Assembly: GCA_022827625.1 (NCBI GenBank)
Contig: JAJEIE010000027.1
Coordinates: 362,827 to 426,826, forward strand
Direction: 5' to 3'
Source of the DNA: Candidatus Poribacteria bacterium
GTDB lineage: Bacteria > Poribacteria > WGA-4E > WGA-3G
DNA length: 64,000 nucleotides
Shown: positions 45,217 through 55,323 of the stretch, one piece after another
Layout of the letters: every line of letters starts with the position of its first letter
Position numbering within the stretch: position 1 is the stretch's first letter
Made by a program: the position numbers and the translations under genes
The notes under the pieces: model-generated
What the model saw: only the letters and a program-made list of their open reading frames with translations
Database searches by the model: none
Told to the model about the DNA's origin: nothing

Positions 45217-47091
45217 ATGTACAAAGCGCAACTTACCCAGACTCCCCAGTTGACACAAAAGATGTCTATTACACCGAGGCTGCAACAGGCGCTGAAAGTA
45301 CTCAATATGCCGCTGCAGGAGCTGACGCAGTTCATCGCGCAAGAATTAGAACAGAATCCGCTCTTGGAACTTGAAGAAGAGACGGATCCACCCCTTGAGG
45401 AAATAGATCCAGCACTTGAATGGAGTGAAACAGAAAAAAATATAGACCGAGAGGATACTGAGGTTGATATTGATTGGGAGGCTGTCCTTGAGGATCGGGT
45501 CTCACTCAGTGAACGGTCAAGTTCCAGATACTCGGACACTGACGAACTTTCACTGGATGTACCAGAAGAGCGTTTGTTGCACGAACACCTTGCTGAACAA
45601 CTTCAACTCGCTTACCCGCAAATTATAGTTTCCGAAACAGAACGGATTATTGGTGAATACATTCTCGGAAATTTAAATGATGATGGTCAGTTAGAGCTTA
45701 AACTCTTTCAAATACCGTGCGACTTCGTAGCAGAACTTGATAACGGAGACCTCTCAGCGGAACTCCACAGTGTTATTCAGAAGAGCTTACAAAAGGCAAC
45801 CCATAATAGTGATTTCCAATTCTCGAAAACTGCTACAATTGCACGAAAAAAGACCCCATGTCTTTCCGCCGAGAATAGTGGGACGTATATCAAACAGGCG
45901 TGGAAAATCACTGATCACGACAACCAAAAGACCTATACGATTCTATATGAACAACTTCCTTGTGACGAGAAACTTGTTCTAAACTTCTATCAATTGACCT
46001 TAGATGATATTGCTGAGGAGGTCAGATGTGATAGAGCATTGGTTGAGGTTGTTCTTCGTAAGATACAAGATACCTTTGAACCACTCGGCATTGCCTATCG
46101 CGATGTAAGAGAAGCACTGCTTATCCAGATTCGTAACCTTCAAGGTGATAGGCACCGAAATGCCCAAGGGAATGGCGTGTTTCTCCCTTCAGAATATCCG
46201 GAAGAGGTACCAAATTTTTTGCAGCAAGATAGACGCATCTGCCATCTTGCCCAAGAGATCGTTGAAAAACAATTTGACGCTTTTCTTAATCAGCGATGGG
46301 ACGATATTGCGGAAGCACTGGAAGTTGATATTACAGAGATTGACGGGGCTGCACAGTGGATACGAACCTTATCTCCATACCCAGGTCGCTACTTCGCGGA
46401 TCCAGCGACGCGTACGCTCAGAAAGGGGTCTCTCAGCGAAACCGTTACACCTGATGTGGAAATACAATACCTTGATGGGAAATATCAGGCTGTCTCCGTG
46501 GATAATTACATACCAAGACTACAGATAAATCCTTACTATCTGAATATCCTGCAAAAGCACCAAGAGACCTTAGATACTGAAGCGAAGGAATGGATACAAA
46601 AACGGTATCGTGATGCAACAAATTTGCTCAGCAGCCTTGCCCAACGTGGTAGCACAATCGCTCGAGTCACTGAAGCCATCTTTGAGATACAAACCGAATT
46701 CTTAACCCAAGGCGTTAAAGGTATTAAGCCGCTAACGCTGAGAACAATAGCTGGGAAACTCGGTATCCATGAGTCAACAGTCAGTCGCGTAACGAGCAAT
46801 AAGTATGTGCAAACCCCACACGGTATGTATCCGTTGCGATTTTTCTTTAGCAACGAACTATCAACGACCCAGGGCGAAGGTGTTTCTGCCAAGCAGGTGA
46901 AAAGTCTGATTCAAGAAATGATTCGTGAAGAAGCTCCCGCAAAACCTCTCAGCGATCAGGCAATCAGTAATACTTTGAAAGCGAAGGGGATCCGAATCGC
47001 GAGGCGGACTATTCAGAAATACCGCGACGAATTGGGTATCCCAACATCGCGTGCAAGATCTTCTGCCCGTGGTACTTTTCGGTTTAATTAA
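45217..47091 (+). CDS. rpoN: RNA polymerase sigma-54 factor with an internal insertion
   Basis: A 624-residue RpoN (usual 430-500). Region I begins QLTQTPQLTQKMSITPRLQQAL, the core-binding region includes IGEYILGNLNDDGQLEL near 145-161, the HTH is TLRTIAGKLGIHESTVSRV near 510, and the RpoN box ARRTIQKYRDELGIP is near 590. About 90 residues between 163 and 257 are an insertion relative to typical RpoN, after which the core region resumes at LTLDDIAEEVRCDR. The reading frame is intact. It sits between lptB and hpf, the same order as in proteobacteria. Confidence 0.93.
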   Translation: MYKAQLTQTPQLTQKMSITPRLQQALKVLNMPLQELTQFIAQELEQNPLLELEEETDPPLEEIDPALEWSETEKNIDREDTEVDIDWEAVLEDRVSLSERSSSRYSDTDELSLDVPEERLLHEHLAEQLQLAYPQIIVSETERIIGEYILGNLNDDGQLELKLFQIPCDFVAELDNGDLSAELHSVIQKSLQKATHNSDFQFSKTATIARKKTPCLSAENSGTYIKQAWKITDHDNQKTYTILYEQLPCDEKLVLNFYQLTLDDIAEEVRCDRALVEVVLRKIQDTFEPLGIAYRDVREALLIQIRNLQGDRHRNAQGNGVFLPSEYPEEVPNFLQQDRRICHLAQEIVEKQFDAFLNQRWDDIAEALEVDITEIDGAAQWIRTLSPYPGRYFADPATRTLRKGSLSETVTPDVEIQYLDGKYQAVSVDNYIPRLQINPYYLNILQKHQETLDTEAKEWIQKRYRDATNLLSSLAQRGSTIARVTEAIFEIQTEFLTQGVKGIKPLTLRTIAGKLGIHESTVSRVTSNKYVQTPHGMYPLRFFFSNELSTTQGEGVSAKQVKSLIQEMIREEAPAKPLSDQAISNTLKAKGIRIARRTIQKYRDELGIPTSRARSSARGTFRFN

Positions 47092-47094
47092 CAA

Positions 47095-47130
47095 ATAGTG
47101 GTCAGCGGTCAGGACGACTGACAACCGATA
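47095..47130. repeat. dispersed palindromic element, copy C
   Basis: Between rpoN and hpf: GGTCAGCGGTCAGG and CTGACAACCGAT (47118-47129) form an imperfect hairpin. Compact version of copies A, B and D. Confidence 0.55.
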
Positions 47131-47153
47131 GAAAGAAAATAGGAGGATCGAAA

Positions 47154-47717
47154 ATGAAAGTAACTTATTCCGGACACAATTTAAAAATTACCGACGATCT
47201 TCATGCGCATATCCTGAAACGCGCTGATAGAATTGAATCCCGTTTTGCGGGGATGCACGAGTTAAATATTGTCCTTAAGGCAGAGAAGCATCGATTTGAT
47301 GCTGAGATGATGGTCACAGCGCCACGTGTATCTTTCTATGCGAAGAGCCATACGAATGAAGTCGTGTCGGCAATCGACAGCGCGGCAGATAAAATTGTTA
47401 GCCAAATTCGTCGTTATAGAGACAGAGTAAAAGACCGAAGAAATATCGCACCACACCGAGAAGTCGTCGCGCGGCTCAATCCAAACGATGAAGAAGAAAT
47501 GCCGTTAGAAGTTGATATGCCTGAAGAAACTCCGGCGATTGTGGCAACGCAAGAAAAATTTGCTTCTAAACCGTTGACTGTTGCAGAGGCTGCAACAGAA
47601 CTTCAAGCCTCAAATGCAGCGTTTCTCCTGTTTCTAAACGCCGAGACGCGGCAGGTGAATCTACTTTATGAAATGGCAAAAGGAACCTACGGCTGGGTAG
47701 AGCCACTCTTCGCTTAA
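47154..47717 (+). CDS. hpf: long-form ribosome hibernation promoting factor
   Basis: A 187-residue HPF. The N-terminal ribosome-binding domain has KVTYSGHNLKITDDLHAHIL and IDSAADKIVSQIRRYRDRVKDR. After an acidic linker the C-terminal dimerisation domain follows (KPLTVAEAATELQASNAAFLLFLNAETRQVNLLYEM shown as shorter motifs: LTVAEAATELQ and FLLFLNAETRQVN). The long form makes 100S ribosome dimers on its own. AGGAGG precedes the ATG. It follows rpoN, a conserved pairing. Confidence 0.92.
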   Translation: MKVTYSGHNLKITDDLHAHILKRADRIESRFAGMHELNIVLKAEKHRFDAEMMVTAPRVSFYAKSHTNEVVSAIDSAADKIVSQIRRYRDRVKDRRNIAPHREVVARLNPNDEEEMPLEVDMPEETPAIVATQEKFASKPLTVAEAATELQASNAAFLLFLNAETRQVNLLYEMAKGTYGWVEPLFA

Positions 47718-47763
47718 TAGTGCCGCTCGCAGACCAGTATTGCAAAGAAAGGTCTTCACGCAC

Positions 47764-50445
47764 ATGACAAATCTTCCGAAAACCTATACCCCTCAGAAAA
47801 TTGAGGGAAAATGGTACCAATTTTGGCAGAAAAACAACTACTTTCATGCCGAGGCGACTTCCGAAAAACCGCCCTATGCAATTGTGATCCCGCCGCCAAA
47901 TATCACTGGGGGTTTGCATATCGGGCATGCACTTGATAATACACTTCAGGATTGCCTCATCCGCTGGCGACGTATGCAGGGGTATAACACGCTCTGGATG
48001 CCAGGGACAGACCACGCCGGTATCATGACAGAGGTCATTATGGAAAGAAGGCTCGCTGATGAAGGCACGAGTCGAATCGCGCTCGGCAGAGAAAAGTTTA
48101 TTGAACGGATGTGGCAGTGGAAAGAGGAAACTCACGACTATATCATCTCCCAACTCCAACAACTCGGATGCTCCTGCGATTGGGAACGTGAGAGATTCAC
48201 TTATGATGAAGGATTTTGTGAAGCAGTAAACACTGCGTTTGTTCAATTCTATGAGCAGGGACTTATCTATCAAGATACCTATATGGCGAATTGGTGTCCA
48301 GAGTGTAACACCGTCATAAGTAATCTTGAGGTGGAACCGATTGATATAGATGGCAACTTTTATCACATCCGTTATCCTGTGAAAGAGAGTCCGATTGTAC
48401 TGGAAATTGCCACAACGCGCCCAGAGACAATGTTGGGCGATACTGCTGTTGCTGTGCATCCCGACGATGAACGCTACCAACATCTCATCGGGAAAAAGGC
48501 ACACCTTCCGTTGTGTGATCGGGAGATTCCGATCATTGCCGATGCCTATGTCGATAGAGAGTTCGGTACGGGCGCGCTGAAAGTGACACCTGCACACGAT
48601 ACGAACGACTATGAAATCGGTTTGCGGCATAATCTCGAACAGTGTGCCGTGTTTACCCGAGATGGATATATAAACGAAAATGCACCAGAAAAATATGTCG
48701 GCTTATCGAGATCGGACTGTCGTAAGCGTGTTGTTGAGGATTTACAGAGTGCTGACTATCTTGTTAAAATTGTTCCACATCGACACGCCGTTGGGCACCA
48801 TGATCGGTGCGGTGCGGTTGTTGAACCGACTATATCCTTGCAGTGGTTTATGAATGTTAAACCGCTGGCACAACGCGCAATAGAAGCGACCCAAAAAGGG
48901 GAAGTCAAATTTATACCGGAGCGCGAGACGGCTCGTTTCTATCATTGGATGGAGAACATCGAACCCTGGCCCGTTGCACGCCAACGGTGGTGGGGACATC
49001 GGATTCCGATATGGTATTGTAACGCATGCGACGCGATTACCGCTGCGATGGAGACACCACAGCAGTGCGAGTGTGGTGCTTCAGATTTCCGCCAAGAAGA
49101 AGATGTTTTAGATACCTGGTTCAGCTCTGGACTCTGGCCCTTCTCCACGATGGGATGGCCGGCGGAAACACCAGAATTGAAGACCTTCTATCCCACCTCT
49201 GTTCTTGTGAGCGGTTGGGATATTCTTTTTTTCTGGATAGCGAGGATGATAATGTTAGGGTTGGGTTGTATGGACGAGGTTCCGTTCCGAACTGTCTATC
49301 TACACGGTCTTGTCGCTGATGAAAAGGGACAGAAAATGAGCAAGTCAAAGGGAAATAGCATTGACCCTCTGGAAACAATTGCTATCTACGGCGTGGATGC
49401 TTTTCGTTTTGCACTTGCAAACGCGAGTACACCACTCCCTTATGTCCCGCTTCCAGAATCGCAGATTGAGGCGGGTAGACGGTTCGCCAATAAAATCTGG
49501 AACGCCGCCCGATTTATTCTCATGAATTTAGAGAAGCATCCCGTGCCTGCAGAGACGGATACAGTAGGAACTCACCAAGAAATACTGGAAATCGCGTGGA
49601 TACGGAGCCGTCTTAACTACACTATTGAAACAACGACTGATGCCCTCGAAAACTTCCGATTCTATGAAGCAGCACAGGTGCTTTATGCCTTCCTCTGGCA
49701 TGAATTTTGTGATTGGTACCTGGAATTCACCAAACAACGGATCGCTCAAGATGAACCAGAAGCGCTCTGGGTGGCTGCCGATATTTTGGAGCAGACGATG
49801 CGACTCATCCATCCGATTATGCCGTTTTTGAGCGAGGAGATTTGGCAACAACTCCCGCATGGCGGTCGTCGAAACGAATTCGCGGTTGATAAAAGCTCGG
49901 TAGCCATTGCGTCGTGGCCAGAGCCAATAGGAGAAAATGCAACGGCAGAAGCTACTATGGCAACCCTTATGGAAGTCATTGAGAGCGTGCGCAGCATTCG
50001 TGGTGAATTAAATGTTCCAATGGGCGCATCCGTAGAAGTCCATATCCAGTGTCCAGATGCTGAGATTCGGGACCGTCTCGAAACGTATCTCGCTCAGTAC
50101 TTGCCCGCTTTTACGCGAGTCGCAGGTGTCATCATTGCTGAAAGGTTACAAAAACCGCCTGCTTCAGCAGAAGCCGTCATTGGCGAGCTTGCTATCTATA
50201 TCCCACTTGCCGATGTCATTGATCTTGATGCTGAACACGCAAGACTCAGTAAGCGGTATCAGCAGGCAGTCAAGGACGTAACAGCAGCACAGAAGACTTT
50301 AGATAATCCGAATTTTATCCAACGTGCCCCCGAAAAAGTCGTCGCCCAAAAGAGAGCACAACTTGAGCGATTGTTGGTTGAACAGGAAAAGTTGGCGCGA
50401 AGCATCGGAATGTTGACCCAATCAGCAGAGGAAAATGATGACTGA
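47764..50445 (+). CDS. valS: valyl-tRNA synthetase
   Basis: Charges tRNA-Val. 893 residues with the HIGH motif PPPNITGGLHIGHAL near residues 45-59, editing-domain GTDHAGI-type segment (PGTDHAGIMTEV), the CP1 editing site TTRPETMLGDTAVAVHP and the KMSKS motif GQKMSKSKGNSIDPL near residue 525. The C-terminal anticodon domain and coiled coil (LSKRYQQAVKDVTAAQKTL) are complete. I prefer the ATG at 47764 (AGAAAGG about 11 bases upstream) to the TTG at 47740. The last bases overlap the thioesterase gene. Confidence 0.96.
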   Translation: MTNLPKTYTPQKIEGKWYQFWQKNNYFHAEATSEKPPYAIVIPPPNITGGLHIGHALDNTLQDCLIRWRRMQGYNTLWMPGTDHAGIMTEVIMERRLADEGTSRIALGREKFIERMWQWKEETHDYIISQLQQLGCSCDWERERFTYDEGFCEAVNTAFVQFYEQGLIYQDTYMANWCPECNTVISNLEVEPIDIDGNFYHIRYPVKESPIVLEIATTRPETMLGDTAVAVHPDDERYQHLIGKKAHLPLCDREIPIIADAYVDREFGTGALKVTPAHDTNDYEIGLRHNLEQCAVFTRDGYINENAPEKYVGLSRSDCRKRVVEDLQSADYLVKIVPHRHAVGHHDRCGAVVEPTISLQWFMNVKPLAQRAIEATQKGEVKFIPERETARFYHWMENIEPWPVARQRWWGHRIPIWYCNACDAITAAMETPQQCECGASDFRQEEDVLDTWFSSGLWPFSTMGWPAETPELKTFYPTSVLVSGWDILFFWIARMIMLGLGCMDEVPFRTVYLHGLVADEKGQKMSKSKGNSIDPLETIAIYGVDAFRFALANASTPLPYVPLPESQIEAGRRFANKIWNAARFILMNLEKHPVPAETDTVGTHQEILEIAWIRSRLNYTIETTTDALENFRFYEAAQVLYAFLWHEFCDWYLEFTKQRIAQDEPEALWVAADILEQTMRLIHPIMPFLSEEIWQQLPHGGRRNEFAVDKSSVAIASWPEPIGENATAEATMATLMEVIESVRSIRGELNVPMGASVEVHIQCPDAEIRDRLETYLAQYLPAFTRVAGVIIAERLQKPPASAEAVIGELAIYIPLADVIDLDAEHARLSKRYQQAVKDVTAAQKTLDNPNFIQRAPEKVVAQKRAQLERLLVEQEKLARSIGMLTQSAEENDD

Positions 50446-50896
50446 TATGCAATCTGATACATCTGAGGACCTGGTGCTGAATGATGATCACTGCTTTGTC
50501 TGTGGGATGAAGAATCCGTTCGGCCTTCAGGTTAAACCCGAAATTGAAGCGGGAGGTGCCTTGGTCCGCATTGTGTGCACCCCCGCCGAACATTTGCAAG
50601 GATGGGCGAATATTCTACACGGTGGTATCCTCAGTACCTTGTTGGATGAAGCGATTACTTACGTTGGGATTAGCACGTTCGGACAGCACGCGGTAACAGC
50701 ACAGCTTGAGGTCCGTTTTCGTAATCCGGCACCAACTCGCGTGAAACTGTTTGTTTCTGCAGAGCGTATTAAAGTTTCACGAAGATTGGTAGAGGCAAAA
50801 GCGGAGGTTAGGCTCACGGACGGGACGCTTATCGCTACAGGCACCGGTAAGGTCGTGCCTGTAAGTGAAAGTTTCGTACCTAAGACACCGGAGTAG
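50435..50896 (+). CDS. PaaI-family hotdog thioesterase
   Basis: A 153-residue hotdog-fold protein. The conserved segment CFVCGMKNPFGLQV at residues 20-33 and NILHGGILSTLLDEA near 60-74 (HGG-x8-Asp) fit PaaI-type acyl-CoA thioesterases, which hydrolyse aryl- or acyl-CoA. It overlaps the end of valS by 11 bases, so translation is coupled. A Cys pair near the start is common in this subgroup. Substrate unknown. Confidence 0.85.
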   Translation: MMTDMQSDTSEDLVLNDDHCFVCGMKNPFGLQVKPEIEAGGALVRIVCTPAEHLQGWANILHGGILSTLLDEAITYVGISTFGQHAVTAQLEVRFRNPAPTRVKLFVSAERIKVSRRLVEAKAEVRLTDGTLIATGTGKVVPVSESFVPKTPE

Positions 50897-51032
50897 TTAT
50901 CAGTTAGAATCAACGTCGAGTGCGCGTATGGCATTCGGCGGGTTGTTGGTTGGCTTGGTATTTGTAGTATTTTCTCAAGAGTGGACCGACACAAAAACCG
51001 GACTGATAGCCGAGTACTGATAGCCGAAAACC
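50893..51032. repeat. dispersed palindromic element, copy D
   Basis: Between the thioesterase gene and nadB. The right arm carries two tandem cores, CTGATAGCCGAG (51003-51014) and CTGATAGCCGAA (51017-51028); the left arm begins TTATCAGTTAG. The spacer is longer than in copies A-C. It reads into the nadB leader and up to its ATG. Confidence 0.6.
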
Positions 51033-51037
51033 AGTAT

Positions 51038-52756
51038 ATGGAAAATCCGACACCTGTAATGGATCCGAAGAGGCACTCAAGTTGGGATACCGATATCCTG
51101 ATCATCGGTAGTGGTGCTGCAGGGTTGCGTGCTGCTCTCGCTGCGAGCGAGCGCGCCGATGTGACGTTAATCACTAAAACGACGCTCACCGAAAGCAACA
51201 CACACTATGCGCAAGGCGGCATTGCTGTCGCTATGAACCTTGATGACACGATTGCCTTGCACATAAAAGATACTTGCGCAGCTGGGGTTGGTTTGTGTGA
51301 TGTCCACGCCGTTGAGATGATGGTATCTGAGGGGATTCCAAGGGTCGCAGAACTCCTCGACTGGGGTGCGAACTTTGATTGGGAAGGTGCCTTACCACGT
51401 TTTACGCAGGAAGCCGCTCACAGTCGGCGGCGGATCGTCCACAAAGGTGATGCCACCGGACGTGAAACGACGGATGTCCTCATTCAACGTGTGCTGAATA
51501 CTGAACGGATCAAGGTCCTGCAGAGTGCTTTTGCTATTGACCTATTGACTGCGAATGATGCAGCGGGACGTGAGGAGACGCTCGCATGTTACGGGGCATC
51601 TGCTGTTGTTGATGAGGCGTTGGTCTACATCCAAGCAAGAGCCACAATTCTTGCCACGGGTGGGCTCGGGCGAATCTATCCGTGTACCTCTAATCCAAAA
51701 GTCGCAACTGGAGACGGTTTTGCAGCAGCGTGGCGTGCCGGATGTGAGATGGTAGATATGGAATTCGTGCAGTTCCATCCGACAACACTCTACTTAGATG
51801 GTGCTCCCAACTTCTTGATTTCTGAAGCAGTCCGCGGGGAAGGTGGGGAACTTATCAATATACGTGGTGAGCGTTTTATGTGGAAATACCACGAGAAGGG
51901 TGAGCTCGCACCACGCGATGTCGTCAGTCGCTCTATTCAAAGCGAGATGGAGTTGACTGGCTTCCCATGTGTCTACCTTGATATTACGCATAAACCGGCT
52001 GAATTTATACGTGAACGATTTCCAACTATCTCTGATACGACAAAACGCTACGGCTTAGATATTAGCGTTGACTTAATACCCGTCCGCCCGGGTGCCCACT
52101 TTATGATGGGCGGTATCCGCACTAACACCGATACAGAAACTAACCTTAAAGGACTTTATGCCTGCGGAGAAGTGGCGTGTACAGGTGTTCACGGTGCGAA
52201 TCGCTTGGCAAGCAACTCCCTTTTAGAGTGTCTTGTCTTTGGTGCCCGCGCTGGGACAAATGCCGCTATCTTTGCCGAATCCGAGTCTCCTGATTACCCG
52301 CCAGATATACCTGTTGTTGATAACGCACTGACATCTGTGGAAACAGATCTTACTTTTGTAGAAGCGGTGAAGGCCGCAACACGGGAAGTGCTTTGGGAGC
52401 ATGTGAGCATTGAAAGAAATGGCGAGGGTTTAAGACAAACCCTCGCCAAATTGCAAGATTTGACAGTAAGCTTGGAAAGTCTGCAAGCAGCATCCGTAGA
52501 AAGAACCGTGGAAACGACCGATGCTGTTGGTCAAATGCCCTCAGTTTCACCAGTCCTTCTCCAGACAACAGATGTAGAGCTCATTGAAGCGGTTAATATG
52601 CTTAATGTTGCCTTGATGATAACGCAGTCTGCTCTCGTTCGTACCGAAAGTCGCGGTGCACACTACCGCGCCGACTTTCCAACGCAAAACGATACAGATT
52701 GGTCCCGCCGTGTCCTCCTTACACAAGATAAAACGCCAGAAGTGATTGCTTTGTAG
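51038..52756 (+). CDS. nadB: L-aspartate oxidase
   Basis: Oxidises aspartate to iminoaspartate, the first step of de novo NAD synthesis. 572 residues: FAD motif [16 protein letters not shown] near 17-32, THYAQGGIAVAM near 55-66, the active-site region RHGA-type LVHPTTL (here EFVQFHPTTLYLD) near 243-255, REDVVSR-like LAPRDVVSRSI near 286, and HFMMGGIRTNT near 350, with the C-terminal helical domain. I choose ATG at 51038; the longer frame only reads through repeat D. Pairs with nadD at 1.2 kb. nadA and nadC are not in the window. Confidence 0.92.
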   Translation: MENPTPVMDPKRHSSWDTDILIIGSGAAGLRAALAASERADVTLITKTTLTESNTHYAQGGIAVAMNLDDTIALHIKDTCAAGVGLCDVHAVEMMVSEGIPRVAELLDWGANFDWEGALPRFTQEAAHSRRRIVHKGDATGRETTDVLIQRVLNTERIKVLQSAFAIDLLTANDAAGREETLACYGASAVVDEALVYIQARATILATGGLGRIYPCTSNPKVATGDGFAAAWRAGCEMVDMEFVQFHPTTLYLDGAPNFLISEAVRGEGGELINIRGERFMWKYHEKGELAPRDVVSRSIQSEMELTGFPCVYLDITHKPAEFIRERFPTISDTTKRYGLDISVDLIPVRPGAHFMMGGIRTNTDTETNLKGLYACGEVACTGVHGANRLASNSLLECLVFGARAGTNAAIFAESESPDYPPDIPVVDNALTSVETDLTFVEAVKAATREVLWEHVSIERNGEGLRQTLAKLQDLTVSLESLQAASVERTVETTDAVGQMPSVSPVLLQTTDVELIEAVNMLNVALMITQSALVRTESRGAHYRADFPTQNDTDWSRRVLLTQDKTPEVIAL

Positions 52757-52809
52757 GTTTTTTAGCGATTGTTCTTGGGCGGCTGCGTAGTTAATCCTTA
52801 TTGAATAGT

Positions 52810-55011
52810 TTAAAAACCTTGTAGCCGCTTTTCTCCTATATCTGTTGCTGAATTCACAGCGGGCGGTTCATCTGTCTTCCGGTAAATCCGGACGTAGTTG
52901 TCGTAGCTGTTGATGACCTTCTTGATATGAAGCCGCGTCTCTCGAATCGTAATTTTCTCTACGAATTCATCGATATCTTTTATATTTTTCGATGACACCC
53001 ATCGTTTCATCCGACCCGGACCTCCGTTATACGCGCCAATTACCAACATTGGATCGCTGTCAAATAACGAATTGAGGTAACTGATGTACTTTGTTCCCAT
53101 CCGAATGTTCACGTCAGGTTCTTTAAGCATTGAGGTTCGGAAACGTCGGATTTTGAGTTGTTGCGCGAGTTCCTTGCCAGTGGCTGGCATAATCTGCATC
53201 AATCCAATCGCGCCTGCCCAACTAATTGCCGCCGCATTGTAGCGGCTCTCTTCTAAAATCATTGCGGAAATTAAGAATGTGTCTACATTGTATAATTTGC
53301 TGTATTCCGCAATCGCCTCGGCGTAATAGCGCGGATAAAGTTTCCGTTGGAGGTTCTCTAAATCGGCATGCGATGCGTTCGTGAAAGCTGGACTTTCAAG
53401 CGACGCTTCGGTTAGTTCCCGAGCTTTATCGTACAGTGCGAGTCGTTCATAACACGTAATCAAGTCATAAAAACACTGACGCTCCGGGAGCGAGTTCATG
53501 TCAATATGATGGTTCAGTTGGGCAATCGCGTCTTCGTAAAGCCTGAGTTCCATTAGCAGTGGAATTTGCTCTGGACACGCCTGAGGTGCCGGTAATTCTG
53601 CATCTTGAACGGCTCTCGGTTCCAACTCTGATCGGGTGATCCCCAGAATCGCTTTTGCCCTTGCAGTATAGTACCAGTACTGTGCTTCAGCGACTTCTTG
53701 GTATAGTTTCCGTGCCAGTGCCGGTTTGTTTTGGCGTTCTCGAATTTTTGCCATCCAGAAATGTGCACCCATAGCATATCTATTGCCGGGGAAGTGTTCC
53801 TTTAGTCCTTTGAAAGCCTTGTAACTTTCTTCATAGCGGCCTTGGTCAAAACGTTGCCAACCTGTTCTCCATGCTGCTACATCGGCGTATGGACTTTTAG
53901 GAGCCGTTTCGATTAAACGGGCATAAGCGTCGAGAGCTGCTTCCGATTTGCCCTGTTTTTCACGGATTTGCGCAATATCGTACAGCGCATTGTCCACGAG
54001 TTCGCTCCATGTGTATTTTTTCACGAAGTCCTCAAGTCGACTCACCGCAGTTTTGAGGTGCCCTTTTCGCCGGTAGCATTGTGCGACTTGATAGGTCGCG
54101 CGCGTTAAATATTCACTTTTATTCCCAAACGCAATCACAGCGTTAAACTTTTTAATCGCTGTGTTGTACCACTTGCGCCCTTGGTAGCTTTTTCCGATGA
54201 GGTAGAGCGCATATCCACGCGTGCTTAAATCTACTGTTTCGGGAATCCGTTCCAATTCTGCTACAGCCGACTTCCATGCCCTATGTGAAAAGAAAACTAA
54301 GCCACAATTAATCCGATCATCAGAGGTGAGTTTTAGAGACTTATTTTTTCTGATAAGTTGTTTGAGGCGATCGAGTGCTTTTTTGGCGACGCTGCCTGAA
54401 TGTTCTTTCTGAATGAGTTCACGATACGCGTCAAACGCATCAGCAGTGGCACCGAGTTCTTCATCACAACGCGCTAACTCAAAAGCTGCTCTTCTGGCGT
54501 ATTTCCGGTGTTTAGCCAGTCCGTTTAAGTGTGGTCTCGCCGTTTCATACTGTTTCTTATCAAGATAGAGTTTCGATAAAGCCCATTTTGCCTCCAAAAA
54601 GTAGAAACTCTTTGGATAGTCCCTCACAAGCTGCGCATACCATTTTATCGCCCGCGTTTCATTCTTCATACCTTCGTATAGCCGCGCCAAGCGGTAGGCT
54701 GCGTAATCTGCTAATGGATAGTTGAACGAGACGACGCGTGCGTAGTGACGAACCGCTTTCGGACGATTCTGGAGTTTCTCATAGTTGTAACCGAGTGCGT
54801 GATGAATCTCAAGTTTCTCTGACTCGGACAGGTCGGTTTCCAATAGAGCCTCCAATTTCAAAACAGCACTTTTGTGGTGTCTTTTATCGACCAAGGCGAA
54901 GGCTTCTTGCCATGCCGCACTACGTTCTTTATCAGCAAAAACCGGTGTTCCTATTACAAGGCAGCTGTAAGCCAAGACCAGCAAGCCCCAAAAGAATTTC
55001 TGGATTATCAT
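52810..55011 (-). CDS. TPR-containing lytic murein transglycosylase (Slt-like)
   Basis: A 733-residue exported enzyme. A signal peptide (MIIQKFFWGLLVLAYSCLVI) supports the start at 55011; an earlier ATG at 55128 adds 39 residues before it. A long array of helical TPR repeats follows, then the SLT domain: FLISAMILEESRYNAAAIS with catalytic Glu, AGAIGLMQIMPATGKEL, and VIGAYNGGPGRMKRW. It cleaves peptidoglycan glycan strands in the periplasm. The TPR region is far longer than in E. coli Slt70 relatives of similar size. Confidence 0.88.
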   Translation of the reverse strand: MIIQKFFWGLLVLAYSCLVIGTPVFADKERSAAWQEAFALVDKRHHKSAVLKLEALLETDLSESEKLEIHHALGYNYEKLQNRPKAVRHYARVVSFNYPLADYAAYRLARLYEGMKNETRAIKWYAQLVRDYPKSFYFLEAKWALSKLYLDKKQYETARPHLNGLAKHRKYARRAAFELARCDEELGATADAFDAYRELIQKEHSGSVAKKALDRLKQLIRKNKSLKLTSDDRINCGLVFFSHRAWKSAVAELERIPETVDLSTRGYALYLIGKSYQGRKWYNTAIKKFNAVIAFGNKSEYLTRATYQVAQCYRRKGHLKTAVSRLEDFVKKYTWSELVDNALYDIAQIREKQGKSEAALDAYARLIETAPKSPYADVAAWRTGWQRFDQGRYEESYKAFKGLKEHFPGNRYAMGAHFWMAKIRERQNKPALARKLYQEVAEAQYWYYTARAKAILGITRSELEPRAVQDAELPAPQACPEQIPLLMELRLYEDAIAQLNHHIDMNSLPERQCFYDLITCYERLALYDKARELTEASLESPAFTNASHADLENLQRKLYPRYYAEAIAEYSKLYNVDTFLISAMILEESRYNAAAISWAGAIGLMQIMPATGKELAQQLKIRRFRTSMLKEPDVNIRMGTKYISYLNSLFDSDPMLVIGAYNGGPGRMKRWVSSKNIKDIDEFVEKITIRETRLHIKKVINSYDNYVRIYRKTDEPPAVNSATDIGEKRLQGF

Positions 55012-55165
55012 GAAATCTAATGCGATATATGAATTTGCTGTTTGATTGGACTGGATTCGGTTGCTGCTAAAAAATATTATGTGTTTCATTTCTGGCGTTT
55101 TTGCGGTTCTCCTTATGGGAATTAGCATGAGTTCGATTACAGTGAAAAAAATTACCCAATTACTA

Positions 55166-55200
55166 TCTTATACTATAACGTTATTTAGAACCAAAAAGCA
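55166..55200 (-). promoter_or_regulatory. promoter region candidate for the transglycosylase gene
   Basis: On the minus strand TTGGTT and TATAAG are 16 bases apart, overlapping the perfect 10-base palindrome ATAACGTTAT. The leader to the ATG at 55011 would be about 150 bases. Tentative. Confidence 0.35.
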
Positions 55201-55323
55201 ACAAAAAAGTATGCGTTAGAGAAATCAGTTGCCTAATTTCGGGTCGTTGTGTTACACTTAATTCAGATTTAACTAATTGCGCGGTTTGGATGTGGTGTAT
55301 ATAAAAAATGCAGGAGGTATTTG

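Noticed and set aside
47566-48630. 354-codon minus-strand frame opposite hpf and valS
   Set aside because: Long, but antisense to strongly supported hpf and valS; the product has no recognisable domain and no ribosome site was seen.
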